A stretch of DNA of 64,000 nucleotides from Vreelandella titanicae BH1 (GTDB taxonomy: Bacteria > Pseudomonadota > Gammaproteobacteria > Pseudomonadales > Halomonadaceae). Positions within the stretch are counted from its first letter, which is position 1. Every line of letters starts with the position of its first letter. The stretch is taken from positions 806,001 to 870,000 of the forward strand of contig NZ_AOPO01000001.1 of the NCBI RefSeq assembly GCF_000336575.1, in the 5' to 3' direction. Position numbers and translations under genes: made by a program. Shown here in pieces: positions 25,292 through 34,417 of this stretch. The notes beneath the pieces were generated by a model. The model did no database searches, had not been told where the DNA came from, and saw only the letters and a list, made by a program, of their open reading frames with translations.

Positions 25292-26581
25292 CTAGAGTAG
25301 AAACAGCGTGCTTAAAATGGGGAAAGCAATTAATAACGCCAGCCGTATCAGGTCGGAGACGACAAAAGGCGCCACCCCTTTAAATATCTCCCCCAGCCCC
25401 ACGTGCGGCGCCATCGCTTTAATCACGAACACGTTCATCCCCACCGGCGGGGTCATCAGTCCCAGCTCAACGGTCAGTACGGTCAAAATACCGAACCATA
25501 CCGGGTCGATACCCATTGCCTGAATAATCGGATAAACCACCGGTACGGTGATTACCAGCATGGCGATGGAGTCCATAAACATACCCAGCACAAAGTAGAG
25601 CGCCAGAATGCACAGCACCACGACGATAGGGGTTAGATCCATGCCGTAGAGCAGGTCAGTGATAGAGAACGAAATGCGCGACACCGAGATGAAGTAACCC
25701 AGCGTCTCAGCCCCCACCAGCATAAAGAACACCACCGCAGACAGCGCCAACGTCTCTTGTACGCTGTGCCATAGCTGTGCACCGCGCATGCCTTTCACTA
25801 GGGCGTAAAGCAGCGTGGCGAACGCCCCGACGCTAGCGCCCTCCGTCGGTGTAAAGGCACCAAAATAGATACCTAAAATCATCACCAGAAAAACGCCAAA
25901 GAAGGGCACTAAGCCGGTTAGCGAGAGCAGTTTCTCTTTCCAAGCAGTGGGTTCACCCGCCACGGCAAGGGAAGGGCGCAGATACATGACTACCGTAATG
26001 GTCAGTGAATACATCACCAGCCCCAGCAGACCGGGAATCAGCCCCGCCATGAACATATCGCCAACGGACTGTTCGGTAAGAATGGCATAGATAAGCAGCG
26101 CGATACTGGGCGGTATCATAATACCCAGCGTGCCGCCTGCAGCCAGCGCGCCGGTCGCTAAGCCACGGTTATAGCCATAGCGCTCCATCTCCGGCAGCGC
26201 CACCCGGGTCATAGTGCTCGCCGTGGCTAACGAAGAGCCGGAGATAGCGGAGAAGATACCGCAAGAGCCCACGGCCGCAATCGCCAGGCCGCCCTTCCAG
26301 CCACCGCAAATAATCCGGGTTGAATCAAACAGCTTCCCGGCCATCCCCGAATGAGCAGCCAGCACACCCATTAAGATAAACATGGGCACGGCGCTGAAAC
26401 TGTAGTTAGAGAGTACTTCCACCGGTACGGTTTTTAACTGAGCGACAGCTGCGTCCCAGCTAATGATCTGGGCAAAGCCCACCACCCCCACGATCAGCAT
26501 CGTGAGGGCAACCGGCACGCGCAGAATCATCAATACCAATAAAAGCCCTAGCCCGATGGCGCCAATCGCTTCACTCCCCAT
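25292..26581 (-). CDS. TRAP transporter large permease DctM (pca-linked)
   Basis: 429 aa from ATG 26581; its start overlaps the end of dctQ by 11 bases, with a GGAGG-like site inside dctQ. Motifs: VPMFILMGVLAAHSGM, AGGTLGIMIPPSIALLIY, LGLMTPPVGMNVFVI. This belongs to a different DctM subgroup from the three others in the window (GGWKGGLAIA rather than the R-x-G-L-A-x-V-N type). It probably imports an aromatic acid or an intermediate of the ketoadipate pathway. Confidence 0.9.
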   Translation of the reverse strand: MGSEAIGAIGLGLLLVLMILRVPVALTMLIVGVVGFAQIISWDAAVAQLKTVPVEVLSNYSFSAVPMFILMGVLAAHSGMAGKLFDSTRIICGGWKGGLAIAAVGSCGIFSAISGSSLATASTMTRVALPEMERYGYNRGLATGALAAGGTLGIMIPPSIALLIYAILTEQSVGDMFMAGLIPGLLGLVMYSLTITVVMYLRPSLAVAGEPTAWKEKLLSLTGLVPFFGVFLVMILGIYFGAFTPTEGASVGAFATLLYALVKGMRGAQLWHSVQETLALSAVVFFMLVGAETLGYFISVSRISFSITDLLYGMDLTPIVVVLCILALYFVLGMFMDSIAMLVITVPVVYPIIQAMGIDPVWFGILTVLTVELGLMTPPVGMNVFVIKAMAPHVGLGEIFKGVAPFVVSDLIRLALLIAFPILSTLFLL

Positions 26582-27098
26582 GAGCGGCCTCCTCACCTGC
26601 GGCATAAATCATGCCCAGCAACGCATGAATAAAACTACGCAACCCCAGCATTAAGCTAAGCACCGCTGCCAATTGGAAAATGGGACCCATGGGCAATCGC
26701 AGGTCTTGGGTTATTTCGCCGTGCCGACTGGCCGCTGCGGCCGAATCCAGCAAGCCCACAAATAGAATCAGCCCCAGCGCCGTAAAACCGAGGAAAAAGA
26801 GACCCTGTAAACGGTTCTTAATCGATTGCGGCAAGCCGTGAGAGAACGCCTCTACCACCACTTGGCTTTTTTCGACATTCGCCGCCATCGCCGCCAGTAG
26901 CGCGAACAGCATCAAATAGCTAACCAACTCCACGCTTCCTGACACGCGCAGAGCAATTGCGCCCTCCGTTACCCGGGAAAGATAGCGTGTGCTGACATCA
27001 GCAATGGTAACCGCCAGCAGCCCAATCAAAGCGACCCCGGCCACCAAGCGACAAATGAGGGCCAGCCAGTGGCTGGCCCTGTAGAGAGTAGACTTCAT
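26571..27098 (-). CDS. TRAP transporter small permease DctQ (pca-linked)
   Basis: 175 aa with four hydrophobic helices. It starts 12 bp after the dctP stop and overlaps dctM. A conserved arginine-rich N-terminus (STLYRASHWLALICRLVAG) precedes helix 1. It acts with dctM and dctP of the same operon. Confidence 0.85.
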   Translation of the reverse strand: MKSTLYRASHWLALICRLVAGVALIGLLAVTIADVSTRYLSRVTEGAIALRVSGSVELVSYLMLFALLAAMAANVEKSQVVVEAFSHGLPQSIKNRLQGLFFLGFTALGLILFVGLLDSAAAASRHGEITQDLRLPMGPIFQLAAVLSLMLGLRSFIHALLGMIYAAGEEAAHGE

Positions 27099-27110
27099 AA
27101 AACCTTACCC

Positions 27111-28136
27111 CTATTGGGTACCACAAGACTCACTGGCTGCCAGAGCTGCTTGATATACATCTCGAGCCTGATCCAGACCGCGCTCTTCCAACTGCGTTAG
27201 GTAGTTCTCAATGCCCGTTTCTAGCGGTTCCTGCCAGTCAGGATGCTCTAGCGGATTGGCGATTTCACGAATGGTATGGCCAGCGTCGGCCGCCTCTTGT
27301 TTACCTTCCACATCTAGGCGATCAAACACCGCACCGGCGTTTTCAGCCCATTTCATGCCTGAGTTATTATCGATCACCGCCTGCTGTTCGGGCGTCAAAT
27401 TATCGTACGAACGCTGATTCATGGTGGCGACAAAGATCAAAGTGTAAAACGGTACTTCGGTGTGGTAGCTCACCAACTCGTTAATGCGGAAGCCTTTTAA
27501 ACCTTCCCAAGGAAAGCTCAAGCCATCAATCACGCCGCGCTGCATGGAGGTATAGATGTCTGGCGCTGGCATACCCACCGGGCTTGCACCCATATTTTCC
27601 AGCATCTCACCCGCTACGGCAGTGGGGCGGCGAATGCGCAGCCCTTCCAGATCGGCAGGGGTTTGCACATCGGTGTCGATGGTGTGGATGCCACCGGGGC
27701 CCGTGGTAAACATAAACAGCGGGCGGGTGTCTGCGTATTCGCTGTCCAAATGGCCGTCATCATAGAGTGTTTGCAGTACGCAAGCACCTTGCGTTGCCGT
27801 ACTCGCTACCCCAGGTAGTTCAACGATCTGTGAGAGGGGGAAGCGACCGGCAGTATAGCCCTGGGCGGTGGCGCCAATATCGGCTATACCGTTGGCAGCG
27901 GCTTCATAAATGGAATCCGGTTTGGCTAAAGTACCGGCGGGGAACATTTGAATGGTTAGATCACCATTGGATTCTTCTTCAATGGTATCAGCCCACGCCT
28001 GCAACACATCTTGGTTAACGCCTGAAGGGCCAGGCCAAAAGTGCGCCATACGCAGCGTAGTTTCTGCCTGGGCAGAGCTAACAGCAAGGCCAGCAATCGC
28101 TGCCGCCAACACACAACGGGATAGGGACATTTTCAT
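27111..28136 (-). CDS. TRAP transporter substrate-binding protein DctP (pca-linked)
   Basis: 341 aa with a signal peptide (cleavage near SSAQAE, residue 25). GLRIRRPTAVAGEML carries the substrate-binding arginine region, and two widely spaced cysteines (ACVLQ near 133 and SCGTQ at the end) could form a disulphide. A pca-box-like dyad lies 34 bp upstream (28170-28184), so it should be expressed with the protocatechuate pathway. Likely cargo: protocatechuate, 4-hydroxybenzoate or a related acid. Confidence 0.88.
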   Translation of the reverse strand: MKMSLSRCVLAAAIAGLAVSSAQAETTLRMAHFWPGPSGVNQDVLQAWADTIEEESNGDLTIQMFPAGTLAKPDSIYEAAANGIADIGATAQGYTAGRFPLSQIVELPGVASTATQGACVLQTLYDDGHLDSEYADTRPLFMFTTGPGGIHTIDTDVQTPADLEGLRIRRPTAVAGEMLENMGASPVGMPAPDIYTSMQRGVIDGLSFPWEGLKGFRINELVSYHTEVPFYTLIFVATMNQRSYDNLTPEQQAVIDNNSGMKWAENAGAVFDRLDVEGKQEAADAGHTIREIANPLEHPDWQEPLETGIENYLTQLEERGLDQARDVYQAALAASESCGTQ

Positions 28137-28169
28137 AGGAACCTCCAGGACTTTCTTGGATTATTGTAA

Positions 28170-28193
28170 GTTCGCATAGCGAATACTAGTTCG
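28170..28193 (-). promoter_or_regulatory. pca box (PcaR-type operator) of the TRAP-aldehyde dehydrogenase operon
   Basis: GTTCG-CATAG-CGAAT at 28170-28184 is one mismatch from the perfect dyad GTTCG-N5-CGAAC found elsewhere in this island. A further GTTCG half-site lies at 28189-28193, exactly 19 bp after the first. PcaR/PcaU-type IclR regulators are known to bind a dyad of this kind, PcaU with an extra half-site. Confidence 0.7.
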
Positions 28194-28397
28194 CTTTAAG
28201 CATTCACATTAATTCACTATGAGGCGTAGGGCTAATCGACATTCGTCTATGTTCAGACTATGTCGCCCGGTCTTTTCAGCTTCCTGCCTCGCATCACCAG
28301 TGTTGCTGCTTTCACGCCGTCTCCAAAAGGTACAATGACAGGTAAAAGTTGGATTTTTACAAGATCAATGCACGACCAAGGTCGAACCCAAACAAAA

Positions 28398-28427
28398 AAA
28401 GCGCTGCTTACGGATAAGCAACGCTTT
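28398..28427 (-). terminator. Rho-independent terminator of pcaHG
   Basis: Read on the minus strand, AGCGTTGCTTA and TAAGCAGCGCT form an 11-bp stem with a short loop, followed by TTTTTTTG. It lies 30-60 bases after the pcaG stop. The rest of the 324-bp gap between pcaG and the TRAP dctP holds the pca box and no gene. Confidence 0.8.
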
Positions 28428-28460
28428 TCAGTTTTATTTACAAACTTTGCAGACGAGGGG

Positions 28461-29105
28461 CTAGAAATCAAAAAACACCGTCTCTCCTTCGCCCTGCAGG
28501 CGGATATCCAAGCGATAACGCACCTTACCATCCACCTCTTCCCGCTTGGCAATCAGGGTTTGCCGACGCGCCGGAGACTCGATACGTGATAGCACCGGGC
28601 ACTGCGCATTCACTTCAGCCTCATCATCAAAATAGAGCCGCGTTTGCAGGTGGATGTTCACTCCACGGGCAAACAGCGTCAGGTTAATATGCGGTGCCAT
28701 TAACTGCCCGCTAGGGTGCTCCACCGCGCCGGGCTTGATGGTAGTTAACGACCACTCGCTACCATGATCAAAGGTGGTGGCGGTACGCCCAAAGCTGTTG
28801 AACGGCTTGCTGAGGTCGTAATCGGCTTGATAGTGGCCGTTGGCATCAGCTTGCCACGCCTCGACAAACGTATCGCGCACCAGATCACCGTTGCCGTCGA
28901 TGACGGTACCGACCACTTCGATATGCTCACCCTCAGCATTGGGTTTGGCCATCTCGTTCCAGATCTCTTCCTCACGGACGGGGTTGCCTGCCGCTGCGAG
29001 TGCAAGACCAATATGCACGTAGGGGCCAGCGGTTTGCGAGGCAGTTTCACGCAGCATCAGCGCGCTGGTCGGCTGGCTGTTGGGCTGAATAGAAGGCTGT
29101 TTCAT
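28461..29105 (-). CDS. pcaG: Protocatechuate 3,4-dioxygenase alpha subunit
   Basis: A 214-residue alpha subunit of the intradiol dioxygenase that opens protocatechuate to 3-carboxy-cis,cis-muconate. Typical alpha features: SQTAGPYVHIGLA near the N-terminus, VIDGNGDLVRDTFVEAWQAD in the core and MAPHINLTLFARG, where the iron-binding residues of the beta subunit are replaced. It starts 15 bp after pcaH and is co-transcribed with it. Confidence 0.93.
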   Translation of the reverse strand: MKQPSIQPNSQPTSALMLRETASQTAGPYVHIGLALAAAGNPVREEEIWNEMAKPNAEGEHIEVVGTVIDGNGDLVRDTFVEAWQADANGHYQADYDLSKPFNSFGRTATTFDHGSEWSLTTIKPGAVEHPSGQLMAPHINLTLFARGVNIHLQTRLYFDDEAEVNAQCPVLSRIESPARRQTLIAKREEVDGKVRYRLDIRLQGEGETVFFDF

Positions 29106-29120
29106 GATGTATCCTCGCCC

Positions 29121-29843
29121 TTATTGGTTTTCAAAGTAGGTTTGCAGCTCTCCGCGCACCACAATGTCAAAGCGATAGGCTAGGCAATCCATTGGCTTGC
29201 TGTGGGCCATATCCAACCGTCCGATCATAGTTTCAACGGCGTCAGGGTCCTTCAGCGTATGCACAATCGGGCAGAGAGGAATCAGCGGGTCGCCCTCAAA
29301 ATACATCTGGGTAATCAACCGAGTAGAGATTGAAGGGCCGGTGACTGATACGTGGATATGCGCGGGTCGCCAGCTATTCATGTCGTTGGGCCATGGGTAA
29401 GGACCAGGCTTGATGGTACGGAAACGGTAAAAGCCTTGGTCATCGGTCAAACAGCGACCTACACCGCCAAAGTTAGGATCCAGCGGTGCCAGATACTTAT
29501 CGTTTTTGTGGCGGTAGCGACCACCGGCATTGGCCTGCCACATTTCCACCAGCGTGTGCGGTACTGGCTTACTGAACTGGTCGACAACTCGGCCAAACAT
29601 GATGATCCGTTCACCTTGCGGCAACCCCTGACCTTGGCTGAAATTCATCAGTAGGTCGTTGTCATGCGGCCCCATGCGCAGATGACTAAAATTGGGACCA
29701 GTCAACTCAGATACGGTCGGCTGCTGCATGCTCACTAGCGCTTGCTGCGGCGAGCGTGCCACCGAAGTTTTGTAGCCCGGCGCGTAGGCAGGCGGGTGCC
29801 AGTTGCGGTCACGGGTCACAAAGCGGTTATGATTATTTTGCAT
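29121..29843 (-). CDS. pcaH: Protocatechuate 3,4-dioxygenase beta subunit
   Basis: The iron-carrying beta subunit (240 aa from ATG 29843; the frame extends 13 codons further). The non-haem Fe(III) ligands are visible: Tyr in HKNDKYLAP, Tyr in KPGPYPW and the two His in RPAHIHVSV. It partners with pcaG to cleave protocatechuate. The ATG at 29843 follows AAAGAG. A PcaQ-type box is located 113 bp upstream. Confidence 0.95.
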   Translation of the reverse strand: MQNNHNRFVTRDRNWHPPAYAPGYKTSVARSPQQALVSMQQPTVSELTGPNFSHLRMGPHDNDLLMNFSQGQGLPQGERIIMFGRVVDQFSKPVPHTLVEMWQANAGGRYRHKNDKYLAPLDPNFGGVGRCLTDDQGFYRFRTIKPGPYPWPNDMNSWRPAHIHVSVTGPSISTRLITQMYFEGDPLIPLCPIVHTLKDPDAVETMIGRLDMAHSKPMDCLAYRFDIVVRGELQTYFENQ

Positions 29844-29956
29844 GGCAAAATGCTCTTTATGGCTACAGGGGCAGAGGGGCATTGCCCCTTTACACTTTTA
29901 CTCGCAAAGTGTGACCTGCGGCTCAGCCCTTGCCAATTGAAGAGTCATCTTCGCCC

Positions 29957-29972
29957 ATAACTCATAGGTTAT
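29957..29972 (-). promoter_or_regulatory. PcaQ-type LysR box upstream of pcaHG
   Basis: On the minus strand this reads ATAACCTATGAGTTAT, an imperfect dyad. The PcaQ site described in rhizobia is ATAACC-N4-GGTTAA; the left half matches fully and the right half at four of six positions. It lies between the pcaQ stop and the pcaH start, where a LysR activator site for pcaH is expected. Confidence 0.65.
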
Positions 29973-29977
29973 GGCTT

Positions 29978-30916
29978 TTACGACCTTAGTTGAATGCGCT
30001 CAGCTGCCACCTGGCGTAGGGTTTCGCAAAACGCTTCACGGGGCAGCGACGTTTCCATGCTCGCATTCGTACAAATGCCCACCGAGCCACCATGGGCTTC
30101 AAAAGGCAGCGCGACCTTCACCAGCTGACCTTTTTCCAATTCTTCGGCCACCGCTTCCCGGGGGGCTATCCAGAGCGCATCACTCTCCAGAGTGTAGCGA
30201 TAGCTAACGGGCAGCGAGAGAGTTTCCAGCAGCCGCGGCGGCAGCTTAATGGCATGGCGCACGCAGAAACTGTCCACCTGCTGTCGCAGCGTGGTCTGCG
30301 GCGGCGGTAGCGCCCAGGGATAGGCAACCAGTTGATCCGCCGTGACCGGCGTGACGTGGGCAAGCGGGTGCTCTTTTCGCGCGACGATAACCAAAGGCTC
30401 ATAGTAGAGGTGTTCAAAGTAGAGATCGCCAATCTCTCGCGCCTCGGTCATCCGCCCAACCACCATATCCAGCTCGCCCAGGCGCAGGCGCGACAGTAAA
30501 TAGGCGCTGGCCCCGGTCACCACCGATACACTGGTATCGCCCTGGCCCGGCGGCGCGGCGGTATGCCAGCGCTGTATCGCCACTGGCAACAGGCGGCTCT
30601 CAACAGTGGAAAGCGCCCCGACGCGCAGCCAACGTCCGCCCCGGTGGGCATCGCCAATAGCGCTGACGCCTTCATCCAGCGCCCGTATGGCAGGGCCTGC
30701 ATGTCGGAGCAGCGTCAACCCCGCTTGGGTAAGCGACACGCCTTGCGACGTGCGTTCGAAAAGCGGCGCTTCAAGAATCTCCTCAAGCTCGCGTATTGCC
30801 TTGGAAATGCCCGGTTGAGTAATCGCCAGCGCCTCGGCAGCACGCGCAAAGCTACGCCGCTTGGCCACTTCGAGAAACGCCATCAAGTGACGTAGTTTGA
30901 TTCGAGCGTTCAGCAT
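29978..30916 (-). CDS. pcaQ: LysR-family activator of pca genes
   Basis: A 312-residue LysR regulator. N-terminal helix-turn-helix (RIKLRHLMAFLEVAKRRSFA, LAITQPGISKAIRELE) and a substrate-binding-like effector domain. The start IKLRHLMAFLEVA and LSRLRLGELDMVVGRM match the PcaQ group. In the classic case PcaQ responds to 3-carboxymuconate or its lactone and activates pca genes. Here pcaQ lies directly upstream of pcaHG on the same strand rather than divergent, with the box between them. Confidence 0.85.
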   Translation of the reverse strand: MLNARIKLRHLMAFLEVAKRRSFARAAEALAITQPGISKAIRELEEILEAPLFERTSQGVSLTQAGLTLLRHAGPAIRALDEGVSAIGDAHRGGRWLRVGALSTVESRLLPVAIQRWHTAAPPGQGDTSVSVVTGASAYLLSRLRLGELDMVVGRMTEAREIGDLYFEHLYYEPLVIVARKEHPLAHVTPVTADQLVAYPWALPPPQTTLRQQVDSFCVRHAIKLPPRLLETLSLPVSYRYTLESDALWIAPREAVAEELEKGQLVKVALPFEAHGGSVGICTNASMETSLPREAFCETLRQVAAERIQLRS

Positions 30917-31233
30917 GGCGTTCTATATCAGCGAAAAAAGATGCCCTACTTTCGCCGATTAGCGCAAACAATGAAAACGCTAAATTGACGCGAGTACGGT
31001 AAGCCGTGTGTCAGCCTGCACGCAGCTGGATATAACCAAGCTGCAAGCAAGGAGTAGCTCTTTTGCGATGGGGCGTTTCATCACTTAACCCTCTTGTTGT
31101 CTTTGTTGAGGGGTACAGCACAATCACACTGCTTTTGGCTATGCCGGGGTGTTGGCACTTCGATCAGCAATGGCTCACTCACTTTGCAAATGCATTGTTC
31201 TTAAAAAAAACAACCGTTCATGGAGCCACTAAT
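30917..31233. other. 317-bp gap between pcaDC and pcaQ
   Basis: It separates the end of the pcaIJF-DC operon from the start of pcaQ, both on the minus strand. It must hold the pcaQ promoter. An isolated half-site ATAACC occurs near 31031 (plus strand). On the minus strand a run of eight T lies about 20 bases after the pcaDC stop without a convincing stem. No gene seen. Confidence 0.4.
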
Positions 31234-32403
31234 CTACTCACCCCAGCCCAACTCCTTAGCGAGGGCAAAGGCGTGATTGGCGGCCGGAACGCCACCGTAA
31301 ATCGCTACGTGCATCAGTACCTGGCGCAGTTCAGCTTCTGTCAGCCCAATCCGCTTAGCCGTTTTTAGGTGCAGCGTTAACTCTTCACGGCCAAGCGCGG
31401 CGAGAATACCGGTGGTAATCATGCTGCGCTCGCGGCGGGTTAGGTCGTCATTGGTCCAAAGCTCGCCCCAGGCCAGGCGGGTAATCATCTGCTGGAAGGG
31501 GGCGTCCAGGCTGTTGGCGTTGGCGGTAGAGCGCGCTACATGCTCGTCTCCCAGTACCTGCTTGCGGGTCTCCAGGCCTGTGGCGTAAGCCACGCCGTGG
31601 TTCGCCACGTCGCCCAAATCGGCGGCGAGCACCGTGAGTAACTTTTGTGCGAAGTGCGCCGGGGCTTCTACCGAGGGCACGTGGCCCACGCCGTCAAAAA
31701 TCTCCAGTGGGACGCCGCCGAGTTCCTCAGACAGCGCTTCCAGCGTCGCGGGCGGGGTGGCCATATCTTCGCTGCCGCCAAATAGCTGCACTTCTACGTG
31801 CTTCGACGCCAACTTACCGGCAAACGTATCGCGGCCAAGCATTTCGCACAGCTGAGCGTAGGACTCATCGTCGCCACGGCCCATTTGTACGCACCATCCC
31901 GCTTGCAGCGCCGGGCTTGCCTCAAAGGCCTTTGGTGCAAACCAGCGCGGCACGATCTCTTCAGACATCGCCGCCAAGCCTTCCTGCCGCACGCGGCCTG
32001 CGCGGGTATTCCATAAGTCCGGGTTGCCGATCACTGCGCCGGTGTTGGTCAGCGTCACAGTAAGCAGGCGGTCAGGGTGCGCCGCAATCAACTGCTGGCC
32101 GACCACGCCACCAATTGAGGTACCGGCGAAGTGAAAGCGCTCAGCGCCAGCAATATCTGCCAGCGCCAACGCTTCAGTGGCCAGGTCAGCGGGCGTAATC
32201 TGCTCACCGCTGACCGCTTGGCTTGCGCCGTGGCCGGGTAGATCCCAGGTCAGCACTCGGTAGCGGGGCAGCAGCGCGGGGATCACGTCGTCCCATACCG
32301 CTTGGCTCATGCCCAGCGGATGCGCCAGCACGATAAGTGGATTCACTTCCAAGCCGAGCAATCGGTAAGCGACGCTGCGGCCATTGATGCTATGAAATGC
32401 CAT
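31234..32403 (-). CDS. pcaDC: Fused 3-oxoadipate enol-lactonase / 4-carboxymuconolactone decarboxylase
   Basis: A 389-residue fusion. Residues about 1-260 are an alpha/beta hydrolase (PcaD): HPLGMSQAVWD oxyanion region, nucleophile Ser in GTSIGGVVGQ near 95, and catalytic His in GVGHVPSVEAP near 243. Residues about 270-389 are a carboxymuconolactone decarboxylase (PcaC): WGELWTNDDLTRRERSM and LMHVAIYGGVPAANHAF with the AhpD-like histidine. The two consecutive reactions (decarboxylation of the lactone, then hydrolysis to 3-oxoadipate) are on one chain, as in PcaL proteins. Last gene of the pcaI-J-F-DC operon; 11 bp after pcaF. Confidence 0.92.
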   Translation of the reverse strand: MAFHSINGRSVAYRLLGLEVNPLIVLAHPLGMSQAVWDDVIPALLPRYRVLTWDLPGHGASQAVSGEQITPADLATEALALADIAGAERFHFAGTSIGGVVGQQLIAAHPDRLLTVTLTNTGAVIGNPDLWNTRAGRVRQEGLAAMSEEIVPRWFAPKAFEASPALQAGWCVQMGRGDDESYAQLCEMLGRDTFAGKLASKHVEVQLFGGSEDMATPPATLEALSEELGGVPLEIFDGVGHVPSVEAPAHFAQKLLTVLAADLGDVANHGVAYATGLETRKQVLGDEHVARSTANANSLDAPFQQMITRLAWGELWTNDDLTRRERSMITTGILAALGREELTLHLKTAKRIGLTEAELRQVLMHVAIYGGVPAANHAFALAKELGWGE

Positions 32404-32414
32404 GATGGTCTCCG

Positions 32415-33632
32415 TTAAACGCGTTCAATCAGCGTGGCGATACCCTGCCCCACACCTACACACATGGTACACAGTGCGTAGCGCTTGCCGCTGTTTTGCA
32501 ACTCATGGGCGGCGGTCAGCAACAGGCGGGCACCGGACATACCCAGCGGGTGCCCCAGCGCAATCGCGCCGCCGTTCGGGTTGACGCGTGGGTCGTCGTC
32601 GGCCAGGCCGAGGTCGCGCATACAGGCTAACGCCTGGGCGGCAAATGCCTCGTTGAACTCAAACACATCGATATCGTCCATGGCGATACCGGTGCGCTTC
32701 AGCAGTTTCTGCACTGCCGGAACCGGCCCGTAGCCCATGATGCGCGGCTCGACGCCTGCCGTGGCCATACCAATAATTTTCGCCATCGGTTTAAGACCGT
32801 GCTGTTTAACCGCTGCTTCACTGGCCACCAGCATCGCCGCCGCGCCGTCGTTAACGCCCGACGCATTGCCTGCGGTCACGCTGCCGCCGTCACGGAAAGG
32901 AGTAGGTAGGCCCGCCAGTTTTTCCAGCGTGGTTTCCCGCAGATGCTCATCCTGATCAAAGATCAGCGGCTCCTGCTTGCGGCGCGGGATCTCAATGGCG
33001 GTGATTTCTTGAGCAAAACGCCCCGCTTTTTGAGCGGCAGCAGCTTTCTGCTGGGAGCGCAGGGCAAAGGCGTCCTGGTCTTCCCGGGAGATAGTGAACT
33101 GCTCGGCGACGTTCTCTGCGGTCTCCGGCATGGAATCAATGCCGTAGGTTTTCTTCATCAGCGGATTGACCAAGCGCCAGCCAATGGTGGTGTCTTCGAG
33201 TTTTTGACTACGGGCGAAAGCGCTATCGGCCTTGCCCATCACGTAGGGCGCGCGAGACATGGACTCCACGCCGCCTGCCAGCGCCAACTCCATTTCACCG
33301 GCTTTAATGGCACGAAACGCGGTACCCACCGCATCCATACCCGAGCCGCACAGGCGGTTCATGGTCGTGCCGGGCACCGAGGTAGGAATGCCCGCCAGCA
33401 GTGACGACATACGCGCTACGTTGCGGTTATCTTCACCGGCTTGGTTGGCGCAGCCCATAAAGACTTCTTCAATGGCAGCAGGGTCGAGATCCGGCGCTTC
33501 TGTCAGTACGGCTTTAAAAATCGTCGCGGCGAAATCATCCGGGCGCACGCTGGCCAGGGTGCCACCAAAGCGTCCAACAGCGGTGCGGCGGGGATGACAT
33601 AGAAAGACGTCTTGCATCACAACATCGCTCAT
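32415..33632 (-). CDS. pcaF: 3-Oxoadipyl-CoA thiolase
   Basis: Cleaves 3-oxoadipyl-CoA to succinyl-CoA and acetyl-CoA, the last step of the ketoadipate pathway. 405 aa. The nucleophilic cysteine is in [11 protein letters not shown] near 94; the catalytic histidine is in [17 protein letters not shown] near 360; the second cysteine is in [12 protein letters not shown] near 390. AGGAGC precedes the ATG. It follows pcaJ by 11 bp in the pcaIJF-DC operon. Confidence 0.95.
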   Translation of the reverse strand: MSDVVMQDVFLCHPRRTAVGRFGGTLASVRPDDFAATIFKAVLTEAPDLDPAAIEEVFMGCANQAGEDNRNVARMSSLLAGIPTSVPGTTMNRLCGSGMDAVGTAFRAIKAGEMELALAGGVESMSRAPYVMGKADSAFARSQKLEDTTIGWRLVNPLMKKTYGIDSMPETAENVAEQFTISREDQDAFALRSQQKAAAAQKAGRFAQEITAIEIPRRKQEPLIFDQDEHLRETTLEKLAGLPTPFRDGGSVTAGNASGVNDGAAAMLVASEAAVKQHGLKPMAKIIGMATAGVEPRIMGYGPVPAVQKLLKRTGIAMDDIDVFEFNEAFAAQALACMRDLGLADDDPRVNPNGGAIALGHPLGMSGARLLLTAAHELQNSGKRYALCTMCVGVGQGIATLIERV

Positions 33633-33643
33633 AAATAGCTCCT

Positions 33644-34417
33644 TTATGCGTCCGCGTGGGCCCGCTCAGTGCGTGCTTTCAGCTCACGCAAAATCGTCAG
33701 CTCATTTTCGCTGGGCTCTGGGGTGCTCTCAAGCTGCTCGGCAAAGCGGACTTCCCAGCCGGTGGCATCAACGACATCTTCACAGCTAACGCCAGGGTGC
33801 AGAGAGACGACTACCAGCTCTTTGGTCTCAGGGTCGGGCTTCATCACGCACAGGTCGGTGATTACCCGGGTGGGCCCCTTGCCGATATTGGGTACGTTGT
33901 CGCGGCCTTTGCCGTCGCGGCCAAAGCCAAGGGTGGTGACGAAGTCGACATCTTTCACAAAGGCGCGCTTGGAGTGTTTCAGGGTGATAAACACTTCACC
34001 GGCGTTGGTGGCAATTTCCGGCGCACCGCCGCCGCCCGGCAGGCGAACCTTGGGCGCCTTGTAATCGCCGATCAGCGTGGTATTCAGGTTAGCAAAGCGG
34101 TCGATTTGCGCGGTACCTAAAAAGCCCACGTCGACCTTGCCGCCCTGCAGCCAGTAGCGGAACATCTCTGGCACCGCCACGGTGGTGAGCGCCGATTCGC
34201 ACAGCTCACCATCGCCAATAGATAACGGCAGAATATCGGGCTTGGTCTGCAGTGTGCCAGACTCATAAATCAGCACTACATCGGGGGCATGCGTCAGCCG
34301 TGCCAGGTTGGCGGCTTCCGAGGGCAGCCCGATACCCACAAAGCAGGTCATACCATTTTCCAGCGCCCGCGCGGCGGTCACCGACATCATTTCAGAAGAG
34401 GTATATTCGAGACTCAT
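33644..34417 (-). CDS. pcaJ: 3-Oxoadipate CoA-transferase beta subunit
   Basis: A 257-residue beta subunit that, with PcaI, moves CoA from succinyl-CoA to 3-oxoadipate. The catalytic glutamate is in LIYESGTL near residue 51; [16 protein letters not shown] is the following glycine-rich loop. Its ATG overlaps the pcaI stop (TAATG), giving translational coupling. Confidence 0.93.
   Translation of the reverse strand: MSLEYTSSEMMSVTAARALENGMTCFVGIGLPSEAANLARLTHAPDVVLIYESGTLQTKPDILPLSIGDGELCESALTTVAVPEMFRYWLQGGKVDVGFLGTAQIDRFANLNTTLIGDYKAPKVRLPGGGGAPEIATNAGEVFITLKHSKRAFVKDVDFVTTLGFGRDGKGRDNVPNIGKGPTRVITDLCVMKPDPETKELVVVSLHPGVSCEDVVDATGWEVRFAEQLESTPEPSENELTILRELKARTERAHADA

Noticed and set aside
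31200..31233. Rho-independent terminator after pcaDC
   Set aside because: A run of T is present on the minus strand but I could not find a stable stem before it.
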